From assembly GCF_018294505.1 (NCBI RefSeq), contig NC_057810.1, positions 703,773,622 to 703,837,621 of the forward strand: a stretch of DNA of 64,000 nucleotides, in the 5' to 3' direction. A program made the translations under genes and the position numbers. The notes beneath the pieces were generated by a model. That model made no database searches. It was not told the DNA's origin and saw nothing but the letters and a program-made list of their open reading frames with translations. This DNA comes from Triticum aestivum. Taxonomy: Eukaryota > Streptophyta > Magnoliopsida > Poales > Poaceae. Shown in pieces: positions 32,542-44,109 of the stretch (positions are counted from its first letter, which is position 1; each line of letters begins with the position of its first letter).

Positions 32542-35084
32542 GAAAATAGTCTTGATGACCCGCAAGTATAGGGGATCATAATAGTCTTCGAGAGTAGTAT
32601 CTCATTTATTGATTCAACACAAGGGGAGACAAACAATATTTACAAGTCTTAGTAATTGAGTTGTCAATTCAACCACACTTGAGAGTCACTTCCTTGTAGC
32701 AATTTATTAGTAGCACGGTAATATGAATGCAATAGTAACTTGAGCAAAGGCAGTAGTATTAGAGTATAGGCATGGATTAGCGATGCATATTTAGATGAGA
32801 TTCAATATGTAAATGTCACAACCTAGAGCGATACACAATAACTTTAATTCATCAATCATATGTAATCATGTATTCCATATGTAGTCATACATACTTGCGA
32901 TAAGAATTTGCATCACATGTTTTGTCCTACCTCCCATGGAAGCAGGGTTCTAATGGAAACTAAGAGTAATTAAGGTGCTTCTTTTAATAGAGAACCAAAA
33001 CAAAGCATTAACACATGCTAAATACATGAACTCCTCAAGTTAAAGCCCTCCCCCGGTCTATATCTCAATTCATGCTCACCTTGGGGGTCTAAGGTTTGAA
33101 ATGATAACAGGTGCATACAACTTGTAGGTAAGGGCATCTCCAACGGCAACCCGCAAAAAATCCTCCCGCATCCATCCGCCAACAGGGGGGCTAGTCCGCG
33201 GACATGGATGCGGGAGGTCGACATCCAACGCTAGCCGCATACATTTCAAACTTTTTTTCAACAAACCACATGAAATTCATGCAAACGCGGCCGGATTTCA
33301 TACAAACATGATGGATTTCATACAAACCGGATGAGAACGATTACATTTTGGACATATTTCAACTAAAAAACTAAAACTATGTGCATGTACGGTCGCACGG
33401 AGCTCCACTCTCATGACACGGATAGACTACACTAGTCTATAGCCGGCCACGGCTTGTCTCCCCCATGTCCGACAACCCGGAATAACCAGACTGTCGGGAG
33501 CGCCGAAGGCATGTTCTTCCCCTGTATCTTCCCTATGTCCGGCTGCGTCGCTCATCGGAGCGGCAAAGAGGGTGCTTCAGCCAGAGTGGGAGGGTGCTTC
33601 CGTGGGGATCAGGCAGGTGCCCAGGATGGTCTGAGATAAAGGAGAATCGTCCGGGTATCCGGCGGTGGCCTTCCTGGGACCCAAGCGGCGGGGCCTCTCG
33701 TGTTCTGTTTCTCCTCGATGATGGCGGCGGGTGCGGATATGCTGGCCCATCTCGCCCATGTCTGCGAAGCATCCTTCTTTCTCTGCGTGCATGGTGCAGC
33801 TACGCGCGCGTCGACGATGGATGGCGTGGTCGCAGGCACTGGATGCGGCGATACCCGTGCCGCCATGCCGGTGTGAAGCAACTCGCCACTCCTCATCGAG
33901 TTGGCTTGGAGCAGCGAGTTGCTGAACCATGCAGAGGCTTGGGCGGCAACTTGCTCCATCGGGTCAGGCGTGGGAGGTGGAGCAGTGAGCTGCCTCGCTC
34001 ATATCCGGCGGGCTCGGCTGGCCACCCAATTGGCTTGTATGCCGGAGAACTGCTCTTTGGAAGCCATTGGAGGTGTGGAGAAAATGGTGAAGGAGGAGAT
34101 GGGAGCGGCTGAGGGTGCGATTCTTGCCCGGCATCGGCGGACGTCGCGTTTAATGCCCGCTCGCTCATGAGCAGATGTGTATCCGGAGTAGGTTTCTTTG
34201 GTTTCCACGCGGGTTTAATGAAGGCGTATGAATGCAGCGAGGAGGCCTGTTCAGCCGGTTGTGCGGCGGGTGGCGCCCTCGGCCGGCGCGCCGCTTCAAT
34301 GGCGGAGGCAGCGAGAGGTCGCGTCCGCCCTGAGCCACCTTCGACAGCGTGCTCTATAGCGGCATGAAGCCGGACAGCTGGCGCCGGGCGGGAGCACGCG
34401 CGGGAGGGAAGCGGGTTTTTTTGTTGGGCCAAGTCGGTCAGAAACGGGCTTGGGATCGAAGAAATCGCATCTGGACCGCCCCACGGACCGATATAGGTCG
34501 GCGTTGGATGGCTTTCGTGGTCCGGACAGCGTAGTCCAGACGGTTGCGGGAGGTTTACGGGTTCGCCTTGGAGATGCCCTAAGATCAACATCATGAAAGC
34601 ATATATGTTCAAATCTGAAATCATGGCACCCGGGCCCTAGTGACAAGCATTAATCATAGCAAAGTCGTAACAAAATTAATCTCAAAACATAGTGGATACT
34701 AGGGATCAAGCCCTAACAAATTGACACGATTACATAAAAAATATTATCCATCTTCATCTACCTCCAGTATGCTTATAAGGAGATCACTCACCCATGATTA
34801 TGAGCATCATAAAATTATTGATGGAGAATGATTGGTGATGACGACAATGATGAATCCCCCTCTCTGAAGCCACAAACAAGCTCTAGATTAGGTCCCTCAA
34901 TAAAGAACATGAGGTAGCGACAGCTCCGTATCAAACATTAACAATACCCAGCTACTTACGACTGCTCATAGCAATTTGAGACCCTGCAATCTAGAATTAA
35001 TTTTACCTTTCCATGCACACGCAACCGAATGTTGCAGTGATATCCCAGCCCATCATAATTAAGTTCTAGACTTGACATTGGTGC
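32542..35084 (-). mobile_element. Gypsy-type LTR, split by a Harbinger-like element
   Basis: LTR sequence extends rightward from the primer-binding site (CATCAAGACTATTTTC at its minus-strand end). It is split at 33131/34580 by a Harbinger-like insertion that duplicated TAA. It resumes at 34583 and fades before the SINE-like copy at 35095. The outer terminus was not identified, and no second LTR is present. Confidence 0.6.
33132..34579. mobile_element. Harbinger-like element, 1448 bp
   Basis: GGGCATCTCCAACGG at the left and CCTTGGAGATGCCC at the right are inverted ends, flanked by TAA at 33129-33131 and 34580-34582. Subterminal GGATGCGGGAGG/CGGACATGGATGCGG motifs are present. The minus strand carries broken frames (for example 33609-33959, starting MEQVAAQASAWF) that look like the start of the Myb/NAM-like protein often captured by, or encoded in, these elements. 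There is no intact transposase. Confidence 0.88.
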
Positions 35085-35094
35085 TCGCATTTTC

Positions 35095-35346
35095 CTGAAA
35101 TTATTTCAGGTCTTCCAGTGATGTGTGTTCAGTGAGAGGAGACGTTCCCGTCGACTATTGAGGTGTTTACGACGACTTCGCCAACTTCAAAATGATGTGG
35201 TGTCTATGACGACTTCGCCAATCTCAAGATGATGTGCTAGCTCAGTCCTTCGAAGGTGCTCATAAAAGTTTGATGTGCGTAGGCGCGTTTATAGGGATGA
35301 GTGTATGTGTATATGTATAAGTCTGCCTCAGCATTGTGTTAAAAAA
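35095..35346 (+). mobile_element. SINE-like/LINE-tail retroposon, plus strand
   Basis: Homologous to the minus-strand copy at 28325-28535. Landmarks are GTGAGAGGAGACGTTCCCGTC, CAATCTCAAGATGATGTG and GGATGAGTGTATGTG. It ends with A7 at 35340-35346. An internal duplication of about 50 bp repeats ACGACTTCGCCAA at 35171 and 35208. No target duplication was resolved. Confidence 0.7.
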
Positions 35347-35518
35347 ATTGTTGTGTACTATGACGACACCAAAGGGCGATTTGTGACATTAATTTGGCGT
35401 GTCCTGTCGGTGGAATTTGGATTTGCCTTCTAACGTGCATCGTCTCCAACCTTTCACCGTTTCGGTATATAGGCCGATGAATGGCATATAGGCCGATGCG
35501 GTATCGGTCTGGTCCCAT

Positions 35519-36207
35519 GAATCACGACTCAAGGAGATGATTATTCTTCAGTTGATATTGATAGTGGTCCTATCAATATCTTCTCATCCTTTTGTATTTG
35601 TATAATAATCTTTTTTATATAGCCGTGCGCTTCATTAAAGGCATGTACAATGATAACATATGAATTGGAGATGGTCGTTTGTTATGGTGTGTGCAAAGAT
35701 CCGTAAGGGCCTTTTGGCCTTTTTTTGGGGGAGGATAGTTGTTGTTTATGTCCCGATGTCTCTCATAGTTTTTTGAGTTTAGAGCTATTCATGGACATTT
35801 TATGTTAGGGCATGGCCAATGCACAACCACATGATAATGCCCCGTGTGGCATGTAAGATTGGATGCCAGGAAAAGTATGTTTAGACAAGGAAGCCGGATC
35901 CTCTATAAGAGACGGGTACTTTGAAAGAAAAAATGTGGTTCGATGTAAAGAACTGAAAAGATTGAAGTGAAGAGTAGAGATGCATATATATTAAAGTTTT
36001 TATTTTCTATTTGTTGACAAGGCTCACTAGTAGTAGCTTGCGTTGGACGGCATCTATATTCATATGTCATCATTGTACATGCCCTTAATGAAACGCACGA
36101 CTATATAGAAAAGATTCTTATACAGATACAAAAGGATGAGAAGATATTGATAGGACCACTATCAATATCAACTGAAGAATAATCATCCTTGAGTCGTGAT
36201 TCACGTC
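35519..36207. repeat. Large inverted repeat, ~150-bp arms
   Basis: 35519-35672 and 36056-36207 are inverted copies with about 95% identity by eye. They share TGAATCACGACTCAAGGA, TTCAGTTGATATTGATAG and GGCATGTACAATGAT. The outer arms include ancestral segment sequence, not only transposon ends. The spacer is 383 bp and contains no gene. Confidence 0.88.
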
Positions 36208-37746
36208 ATGCATATGGAACGCCAAAAGCTTTGTGAACCGTAGACCAGCCAGCCGCTAATGGCAAGTGGCAAGGCACATATCATTGTGGCATGTCTGTCC
36301 GTGATTTGTCCCCGCCGTGTGTTCCTACCTTAAGATTCAGTACTCCCCGTCGTCTTCGACGAGGGTAACCATCAGATCTGCCGCCCATGGTCCACAAACC
36401 ATGCCCCAGGGCTGCCATCTTGACCCACACACGCGGTCCGTTTTTGTTCGTTTGGATCGGCTGCCCGCTCGGCGTCCGCCTTTTTTAAGATTTGGGTCGG
36501 AAGTGTGCCCAACGGTCGCGACCTATTTCATGTCCGCACGCGAATTTTAAAAAAGGAACGTGGCCATAGATCATGCCAGCGGCCATGTCGTCGCCCGAAG
36601 TTCCGGTACCATTGCCAGCGCCGGCATACAATGCCAGCTTCAGAAAAAACACCACACAGTTCAGCTGACGTACTTGTCAGCGGCCGGCACACATGCCAAC
36701 ACACAAAAAGGGGCGGGAGTTCAACCACGCCATCACGGTCGTGGTCATGCCAGCACGCTTGCCGGCATACAAAAAGGATGGCGCTCGCCGCCTTAGGTCA
36801 CTAGGCGTCGAACTTGCATCTTCTCGAACCACGGCCTCTTCCTTGGCGACACGGTGTTGAGATCCACCTTCATGATGTTCACCCCCGTCATCATGCTAGC
36901 GAGAGCCACTTCTTTCGCCTTGGTCTTGGCATTGGCGGCCTCGATCTCTAGCATCTTGGCTTGCTTCACCACCTTCATCTCAAGCATCCCCGTTTGCTCC
37001 TCCACCTCCATCTCAAGCCTCCTCCTTTGGATCTCCATGAAGGCGTCCATTTATTCTTCCTTGTCGGCACTTCTCCTCCCTTGAGTCCTTCTTGGTCATC
37101 ATGTTCTCCACGATTGCGATCAAGGCGTTCGATGCCGCATCCCGCTTGTCCTCCTTCTTGGAGGTGGTCTTCCCCCGCGGTCGTGACTTTTCGCAGGCGT
37201 TGATGGCCTCCTGTTGCGCGGCGGCAATGGCGGCTACCGCGCGATGTCTTCCTCCCTAGCGTCTGCCACGTGCCTCCGGCCCTTTCTCTTCGCCGACTCC
37301 CTTGCCCGCTCCTCGGGCGTCAGCTTCTTCTTTGGCTTGGGTGCGGCGGTGGTCTTGCGGGGGGCGTGAGGCTTGCCTTTGCCGGAGGGGGCGGTCGTGA
37401 TGCCTGACGAGGCGAGGTAGACAAGGCCGGCGGCGGCATCGAGGTCGTCGTCCATGGCGAGCGGCAGGAGCGCGCGGGGGTGGGAGTGTTTTGGGGAAAG
37501 TGGAGGGAAATGGTGGAGGTTGCCACCGACTGGCGGGCCAGGGGGAGTAGTTGGCGTGCGTCGCACGCGTCTGCCTCGTGTTCGCGCCGACGTAAATGAG
37601 GCTAAAAAATGGGCCGGAAATGGGTCGGCAGGCGGACGAAAAGCGGACGCGCGTCCGTTTGTGTCGGCGTGTTGTGCCGATTTTTCTGTGTGCCGCGAAT
37701 CAAACGAACGCGCGCGGACAAAATGGGCGCCGCGTTGGAGTTGCTC
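36208..37746. mobile_element. Harbinger-like element, left end unclear
   Basis: The right end reads GCGCCGCGTTGGAGTTGCTC followed by TTA (37747-37749). Subterminal CCGTTTTTGTTCGTTTGGATC and ACGCGCGCGGACAAAATGGG motifs are typical of this group. It carries the gene fragments at 36793-37050 and 37234-37566. The left terminus was not located. Confidence 0.6.
36793..37566 (-). pseudogene. Fragments of a Myb/NAM-like protein carried by the Harbinger-like element
   Basis: The upstream part (37566-37234) contains a basic GKPHAPRKTTAAPKPKKKL and LTPEERARESAKRKGRR segment. The downstream part (37050-36793) is a coiled coil (EIQRRRLEMEVEEQ, KMLEIEAANAKTKAKEVALA) ending VDLNTVSPRKRPWFEKMQ. These are the two ends of the accessory protein typical of these elements, with the middle lost or frameshifted. 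Both parts keep the same strand and order. Confidence 0.6.
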
Positions 37747-38260
37747 TTAATGCCCAAATCGGATTTTTCTTACCACTGATTTATAAATAGCTGAACAATA
37801 GCAAAATTGTATGTTAATTGCAGTGCGAGGCTGCCTCCACTTTGTTTCTTTTACTTGTATATATAATAAAATATAAATCCAGGTCTACCCGAACGCGGGC
37901 TCCAATGAAGCAAGCCTTCATGAAAGTGACGACACCAAAAGGGCAATTCATGACTCTTTGGGTCCCCTGGCAATTGGTGCTACTTGGATATCCTTCTACG
38001 TACGTGTGTGTCCAATTTTCTAGCAAAGCTATGAATGAAGGACGTTTCCGTATAGGCAGATGCAGCGCTGGTCCCATTGGGAGCGTGAATCACGACTCAC
38101 TCAACGAAATGCTTATAATAATTGAGAAAACGCACAAAAATCGCCAGCTTTACCAATCGTCTCCGGTGTTCTACTAGGAGTAGATTCGATGCATGGCTTT
38201 TTGCGTAGAGGCAGACGCGGTGCTGGTCCCGTGGCTGGTGCGAATGACGGCTCAACTAGA

Positions 38261-39171
38261 TTGGCTGAAGCTATGCATGCCCACACAAAATACTCAACTG
38301 AGAAAGACAATGCACCACAATTTGTATTTCTATTTTTATTTTGTTGACGAAAAGCAACGGCAAATGCTGAAATGCACCACAATTGCGAGATTAAACCATG
38401 TCGCCCATGTGTTAGGCTCACTTTTGGCAACTGTCTTTCCTGAATGGTATTTTAAATTTATTTTTGGCAAACAAACATTCCCTTCTCGTGTTAATTAAGC
38501 TCAAGGTACATAATAGGGGCATGATTAACATCCCCTAAGAACAGAAGCAACCCTGACTAAAAGTAAACCTACAATACTTGTGATTTCCTAATCCCCATCC
38601 CCGCGTCGCCCTCCTCTGGCGACACGAGGGGAAACCCTAGTCGCACTGCCAGGAGCTCCTCCTACCCCCTCCCCCACCGCACCGCCTCCAGAAGGTTGAC
38701 TTATTGGCCTTCCATGCAACAAACATCTCGGGTACACAATATGCTAGTGGAGGCTTCACGGCGTTGATGAATATATATTGAGGGTGTTTGCCGGCCTCTC
38801 AGCTATAGGAATCCCCGAAGGGGTGTATACATAGTTGGCGGTCATACTAGCTTATGGTTTGGTTCTCCTCCTGGTTATAACAAACCTCAAGGGGTCAAAA
38901 TATACTGTCACTTATTCGCAAAAGCCGAAGGAAAGTAATAGCTGTCAGAAAATAAATATCAGACAAGGAACCGTCAGCTATATATGCCATTGAGTTTCTA
39001 TGAGCTAGCTGGTGACCAACACATGGCTGGCGGCTCATCGTCAGCTAACTACCATGGTCATAGGCATTATCCGACAGTATTGTCGGTTATTAGTGTAATG
39101 GCCGGCCAAGCATAACCGACGGTGTACCATCTATCATAAGTAAATCTATATAATGTGAAATCTAGTAGTGC
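38261..39171. other. Transposon debris with a possible CACTA end
   Basis: 38575-38690 resembles the GC-rich leader of the poly(A) retroposon family (GGGGAAACCCTAG). At 38930-39170, repeated CCGTCAG/CCGACGG/TTGTCGGTTATTAGTG motifs ending CTAGTAGTG suggest a truncated CACTA right end. No left end or genes are present. Confidence 0.35.
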
Positions 39172-39611
39172 TGGCTCCGGCGAGGTGCTAGCTCGGCCTC
39201 CCCATGGCCGGCGCTCATTGCTGCCTATCCTCACGTTGTCCCCACCTTTGGCCTCATGCAAGCAGAGATTTACTGACGCTAGGAAAAATTTCAGGTACCG
39301 GAAATTTAGCAAAACCGACTCAAATTAGCTTATCTTTTTCAAATAAGAGTCGAAACATAATCAGTGATGGAGCAAACACGCGAACATTATTGGAAAGAGA
39401 AGAGATGGAGCAAACATTGCCCACCGCCCACTGCAGCTGAGGAGGAAATCGACCTGGGCATAGAGACCACGGACAGGAACATGCGACTTCTCCACCTTTC
39501 CAGCCGTGAGACAAATTCCACCTTGCAGTTGTGACACAAATAATCGAGGACAGATAGTTCAGACTTCTAAGGTTGCACGGCTGCCGGATATAATTTCCTC
39601 CGCGATATATC
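39172..39611. other. No recognisable feature
   Basis: Small open frames on both strands show no signature. Confidence 0.4.
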
Positions 39612-40965
39612 ATGCTTTTTTTTCAAGTACGCACAAGCATGTGTATCATCGCATTAAAGAAGGAGCAGCAAAGAAGCTGGAGGCAGGGCCTTTCGACCAT
39701 TACAACACTAATCACAAGAATTAGACGCCACACCCACCCTACCTACTATGATACATGCTACCTAGTCCAACCTCATGCCAATGGTGATGAGGCAAGCGAC
39801 ATCACAACCAAGTCGCGTCACAACCAACGTGGAGACCTCTACAACAAGGCCAAAATCCAAAGCCAACACAAACCAACGTACCGCCACCCATTTGCGTCAA
39901 GGAGTCGGCAAGTGAACAACAGAGCATGAGCGAACCTAGGGAAGGTGTCATCAAGAGAGCATCCCGATGGCGTACATTGCGCTGAGGAGGCCCGCGCCCA
40001 GAGCAATGGCCGACCATGACTCAAGCCACACCATCAGGACTCCTCGGGCAACAAGATGGTGCCTTCAAGAAGGGAACGACGCTATGACGCCGCCACCGCC
40101 TGGTCTGGAGGCCGGACCAAAGGTTTCTACTAAGCTCACAACGCCTCCAAAAAGGGAACGGTGTCAGTGGGCGTCGCCTTTGTCAGCCTCTTCGTAGCAT
40201 GGATTTCTCCTGACCCATATCATGGAACCCAGCACCCACCGGAGTTGCTCGAGCAGGTCCACCACCGCATTAGGAAAAGTAGCAGTTCGCATCACATTAG
40301 CCTCCGTCACCAACCCGGTCAGACCCGCCCAGATCGGATCGAGCCCACACCACCTCCACCTCGCCGGAGGACGACAACAACATACCAGGTAGGCCCGAGC
40401 AGAGCCGAAGCTATACATGCTGGACCTAGTGGCACCCACGCCCTACTGTCCATGCCGACCCACTTCCACCTCTGCCACAACCACCCCGCTGCATCACCGA
40501 CAGGACCCAGGACAGGCCGCTCGGGACAAGGCAAGGTGTCACCAACGCGTCACCGGAGCAGGGCAAGCCACGCACCGCACCACAGCCAGGGGCTACGCGC
40601 CTGGACCTGACGCCAGATCCAGCAGCCCAAATCAGGCCGACTCCACGCCGCCGCGCGGCCACCACCCAACACCAGCCCAACCGCCAAGAAGGGCGCCTCC
40701 CCGTGAGCCGCACGAGCCGCCCGGCGTCGGACCGTCGCACCACCGCCCACCACCGAAACCACCAGCCGCCACAAGATTCGCCCTAGGCCACCGGGATAAC
40801 CAAAAGAAAAGGGAACACCCCGCCGCCACCCTCCCAGGGCATGCACGGCTTCGCCGGCGCCCCCTCCAGTGCCGGTGCAACGGGAAAGGGGGTTGGAATA
40901 GTCCCGGCGGCGCGGATAGGGTTTTCTCCCATTTCGCCGGAGGAGGTCATCGAGGAGAAAGTAAC
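39612..40965 (-). mobile_element. Poly(A) retroposon-like element
   Basis: The T8 at 39614-39622 followed by CAAGTACGCACAAGCATG reads, on the minus strand, as a LINE-type 3' end (ATGCGATGATACACATGC plus poly(A)). The right end near 40900-40965 is a GC-rich leader on the minus strand (GGGAGAAAACCCTATCCGCG). No reverse transcriptase is present, and target duplications were not resolved. It is likely related in type to the element at 26129-28102. Confidence 0.45.
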
Positions 40966-41487
40966 ATTGACTGATTTTAGTGTCGTGTTGATACAAGGAC
41001 GTGTAGAAACATTGTGGTAGGAGAGATGAGAGAGAACAGGGCATGAGAACCCTAGAGATCAGGGCAAATTGAGGGTAAATGGATAGTCCCGTGGAGAAGA
41101 AACAACGGCAAGATAATAGCCACAAGAAAACAAACTGGTCGATAAACCTTTTATTTTTCGAGCAGGCTTGAGTGAAGGGAGTTTTCCACGTGAGTTAATC
41201 TCGGTCGTTATAAACCTTGGTCCCATAAGATAGATGGCTCATATTTTGTAATTAACGTAGGAATTTTTTAAGAGTCTCTAATTAATATAGGTACTCGTCG
41301 TCAACATGTGTAGTTCGCACTACCTAGTGCATTTAATGCCTATTATGCATGTATATTAAAATATACAAATATGGGAAAGATATCTCATGATACCATGATA
41401 CCATGTTTAAAAACTTAAATTTTGATGTTTCAAAAAATTTCGAAAAGAACATGATACCAACAGTGACCGCTCCTCGGCACAATTGAT
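40966..41487. other. No recognisable gene
   Basis: AT-rich to mixed sequence lacking a supported feature. Confidence 0.4.
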
Positions 41488-41496
41488 ATATCTCAC

Positions 41497-41744
41497 CTTT
41501 TTTTAGGGATAACAACATTCCACTTTATTCAACTTGAATGTTCATGGGTATCATTACAAGATCGTGTGGAACGGCAAACCAAATATGTTGGCCTACTGCT
41601 AGGGATAAAATTGTTCTAGCTAAACTATGAGCTTGAAAATTGCTCTTCCTACTTTCGAAACAAAATTTACTCGAAATAAACTCACTCCTCCATGCACTAA
41701 TCTCTCTGACTATGGCACCATTGCTTCCTCCTGTTGCATCCCCA
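41497..41744 (-). mobile_element. 5'-truncated LINE, RNase H tail
   Basis: 248 bp with a T-rich left end. Target duplications ATATCTCAC are at 41488-41496 and 41745-41753. The minus strand reads as the end of a LINE RNase H domain (SNFQAHSLARTILSL) and then a stop and poly(A). This is 5' truncation typical of target-primed reverse transcription. Confidence 0.83.
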
Positions 41745-41839
41745 ATATCTCACATGTTGTGAGCCGGATGGATCGCTCGCTTACATCTATATGATGACTG
41801 GGCTGGCCGAACAAGCGGTTTTCCAATCCCTCTACAGTA

Positions 41840-43145
41840 GAGTGGGGCTAGTTTTAGGAACCCAACATCAGGGGGGGTTTTCTTTTGCTTTTTTCTATTT
41901 TGTATCGGACATTCTAGTTTACTTTTGATTTTTCATTTCCTCCTTTTTCTTGTTCATTTTTATTTTCACTTTTTGTTGTTATATTTCTACTTTCCGTTCC
42001 TGATTGTTTTTACATATTTTTTCCATTTCTTCTTTCTTCCTCCATTTTTTCTTTATTCATGAAATTTTCTAATATGTCCAGTTTTAGTGTACGAAATAAA
42101 ATATGTCCTGAATATGTTTTTTTTCTAAAATTGTACAAACAAAATGTTAATTATTCATGGCCATTTAATAAGTGTTGTGCGCAATTTTTAAAAATGGTAC
42201 AGATTATTTTTAACTGCCCGGACCATATTTTTATGTTTTTATAAACCTTATTTTAAAATGTCATGAACCATTTTTTAACCGTGGGAACATTTTTCTTAAA
42301 TGGTATGAGCATTTGTTTTGAATGTCATGAACATTTTCGTAATTTAAGAAAAATGCTACAACATTTTAATACAAATGTGCGAATAGATAAGGCAAATAAA
42401 TAAAAACCTAGATCAAGATGGAAAAATTAATAAATAAAACATTTGTATGTGCGCTGTGGGTGTTGGTTGGTCCAGAGACGACCACTAGGCGAGAGGGAAC
42501 TTGGGCCCCCCCCTGTTTATTTTTTCCTTTTTTACTTTTGTTTTTCGTATTTTTTCCAATAATTCGTGATATCAAAATGTTCATAATTTCAAAAAACTGC
42601 TCACGGTTTAAGAGAATGTTCACAAGTTTGTAAAAAATGTTAACTAAATTCCAAATTGTTAAAGAATTTAAAAACTGTACATGATTTGAAAAAAAACTGT
42701 TTGTGATTTTAAAAAGTTCACGATTTAATAGAAATGTTCATCAACTTTAAAAATGTATACGGTTTTGAAATATTCTTCATGAATCTAAAAAAATGTTCAT
42801 TTTATAAAAAAAATGTTCACGTTTTCAAAATAATGTATATGTGATTCGAAAAATGTCCACTACTTAAGAGAATGTGTGTGAATTTGTAAAAAATGTATGT
42901 GAATTTAAAACTGTTCCGATCTTCAAAAAATGTTTATGTATTTGTGAAACATTCATAATCTCAAACAATGTTCTAGATTTCAAAAGATGTTCAGGAATCT
43001 GAAAGATGTTCGCAAATTGAACAAGAACAGAAAAAAAATGTAAAAAAAGAATAATAAAATTAAAACATAAAACATAAAAATAATAGAAAAAGGAACAGGA
43101 AAAGAAGGAAAAAAACGCAATTGGGGCGACCCATATGAACAACAA
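41840..43145. repeat. AT-rich dispersed repeat, partial copies
   Basis: 41855-42400 matches the tail of the family at 7560-8530 (GTTTTAGGAACC, a pyrimidine-rich tract, then ATGAACATTTT units). 42440-42520 matches its head (GTGCGCTGTG, GTCCAGAGACGACCACTAGGCGAG). Together they look like adjacent or rearranged copies. No protein is encoded. Confidence 0.55.
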
Positions 43146-44109
43146 GCGTGTGAGGAGGGTACACCTATTAAAAATGAAGAAAATAAATGATCTTTTATTA
43201 AAAAAAGTTACTCAAGCATTTGAAAAAATGATGAACACATATTTGAAAAAATTTAATCAAGGAAATGGGAAATGTTAAATGTGTATAGAAAAAAAATATT
43301 GACCATGTATTAAAAATAATCTTTTATTTTTAAAATGTTAATCAAGCATTTAAATATTACATGGTTACAATGTATTCAAAATATGTTAGGGCTGTATTTG
43401 AAAAATGTTAATGAAGGATTTGAAAATGTGAAAAAAATGTGTATAGAAGAAATTTTAACGATGTATTCAAAAACTTGTTAAACATGTATTAGTAAAATGT
43501 GTTAGATATGTATACCTAAAAGGTGTAGAGAAAAACAGTGAAAACTGAAGAGAAAACAAAACAAGATTGAACGAATAAAGAAACAAATGAATCTGAAGAA
43601 AAATGAAGACAAAAATAAAGAACAACAAAGACAACCAATGGAAACAAATGAAAACAAAACAAAGAAAACAAAAAATGAAGAACCAATGCAAAAGAATGGA
43701 AACAGAGAAAATCAATAAAGTAACAAAGAAAACCAATGAATAATGAGAAAGAAATTAAAAACTGGAAAAATGAAGAAAATAAAAGAAAAAACAGTGAAAA
43801 CGGAGAAAGGAACAAAGAAAACCGATGAAAAAAAGAAATAGGAAAAATAAAATAACAGTAAAAACATAGAAAGAAACAGGAAAAAATCTGTGAAAAGGTA
43901 AAGGCAGAACAACAAAAGGGGGGTGGACGATTAGTGAAAAACCAAGCTCCTTTCCATCAAAATATTTTGGGCAACAAGGTTTCCACAAACACTGTAGTGT
44001 CCCAGTGGCTAGCAGCCATACTGCGTATGGAGGTGACCTGGGTTTGATCCCTGGTTCTCCCTCTATTTCTATGTTTCTTTAGACAACCCTTTATTTTTAC
44101 GTATTTCTC
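43146..44109. repeat. Purine-rich low-complexity DNA
   Basis: 43520-43920 is almost purely A/G-rich on the plus strand (GAAAACAAA, AAAGAAAACC units). It mirrors the pyrimidine-rich tracts of the neighbouring repeat family in the opposite orientation. The long minus-strand frames here (Phe-rich) are composition artefacts. Confidence 0.5.

Larger units (their letters stand above)
35382..38260. repeat. Ancestral segment, copy B (interrupted)
   Basis: The partner of 25384-28625 (see that entry). Pieces are at 35382-35600, 37747-37965, 37965-38176 and 38177-38260. Copy B was interrupted by a large inverted repeat and a Harbinger-like element, but it lacks the retroposon and SINE-like inserts of copy A. 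It therefore serves as the empty-site reference. Confidence 0.8.

Noticed and set aside
33453..34170. Plus-strand frames within the Harbinger-like element at 33132
   Set aside because: They overlap the better minus-strand Myb/NAM-like fragments and have no signature of their own.
40161..41125. Frames of 149-191 residues on both strands
   Set aside because: High-GC composition opens many frames at once. They start or end within a retroposon-like unit and contain no recognisable domain.
43467..43988. Phe-rich minus-strand frames that look like membrane proteins
   Set aside because: They are translations of a purine-rich low-complexity tract; hydrophobicity is a composition artefact.
43985..44065. 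tRNA-like sequence with GTGGCTAGC and GGTTTGATCCC
   Set aside because: The T-stem and acceptor stem do not pair, so it is at best a decayed Pol III-type remnant.
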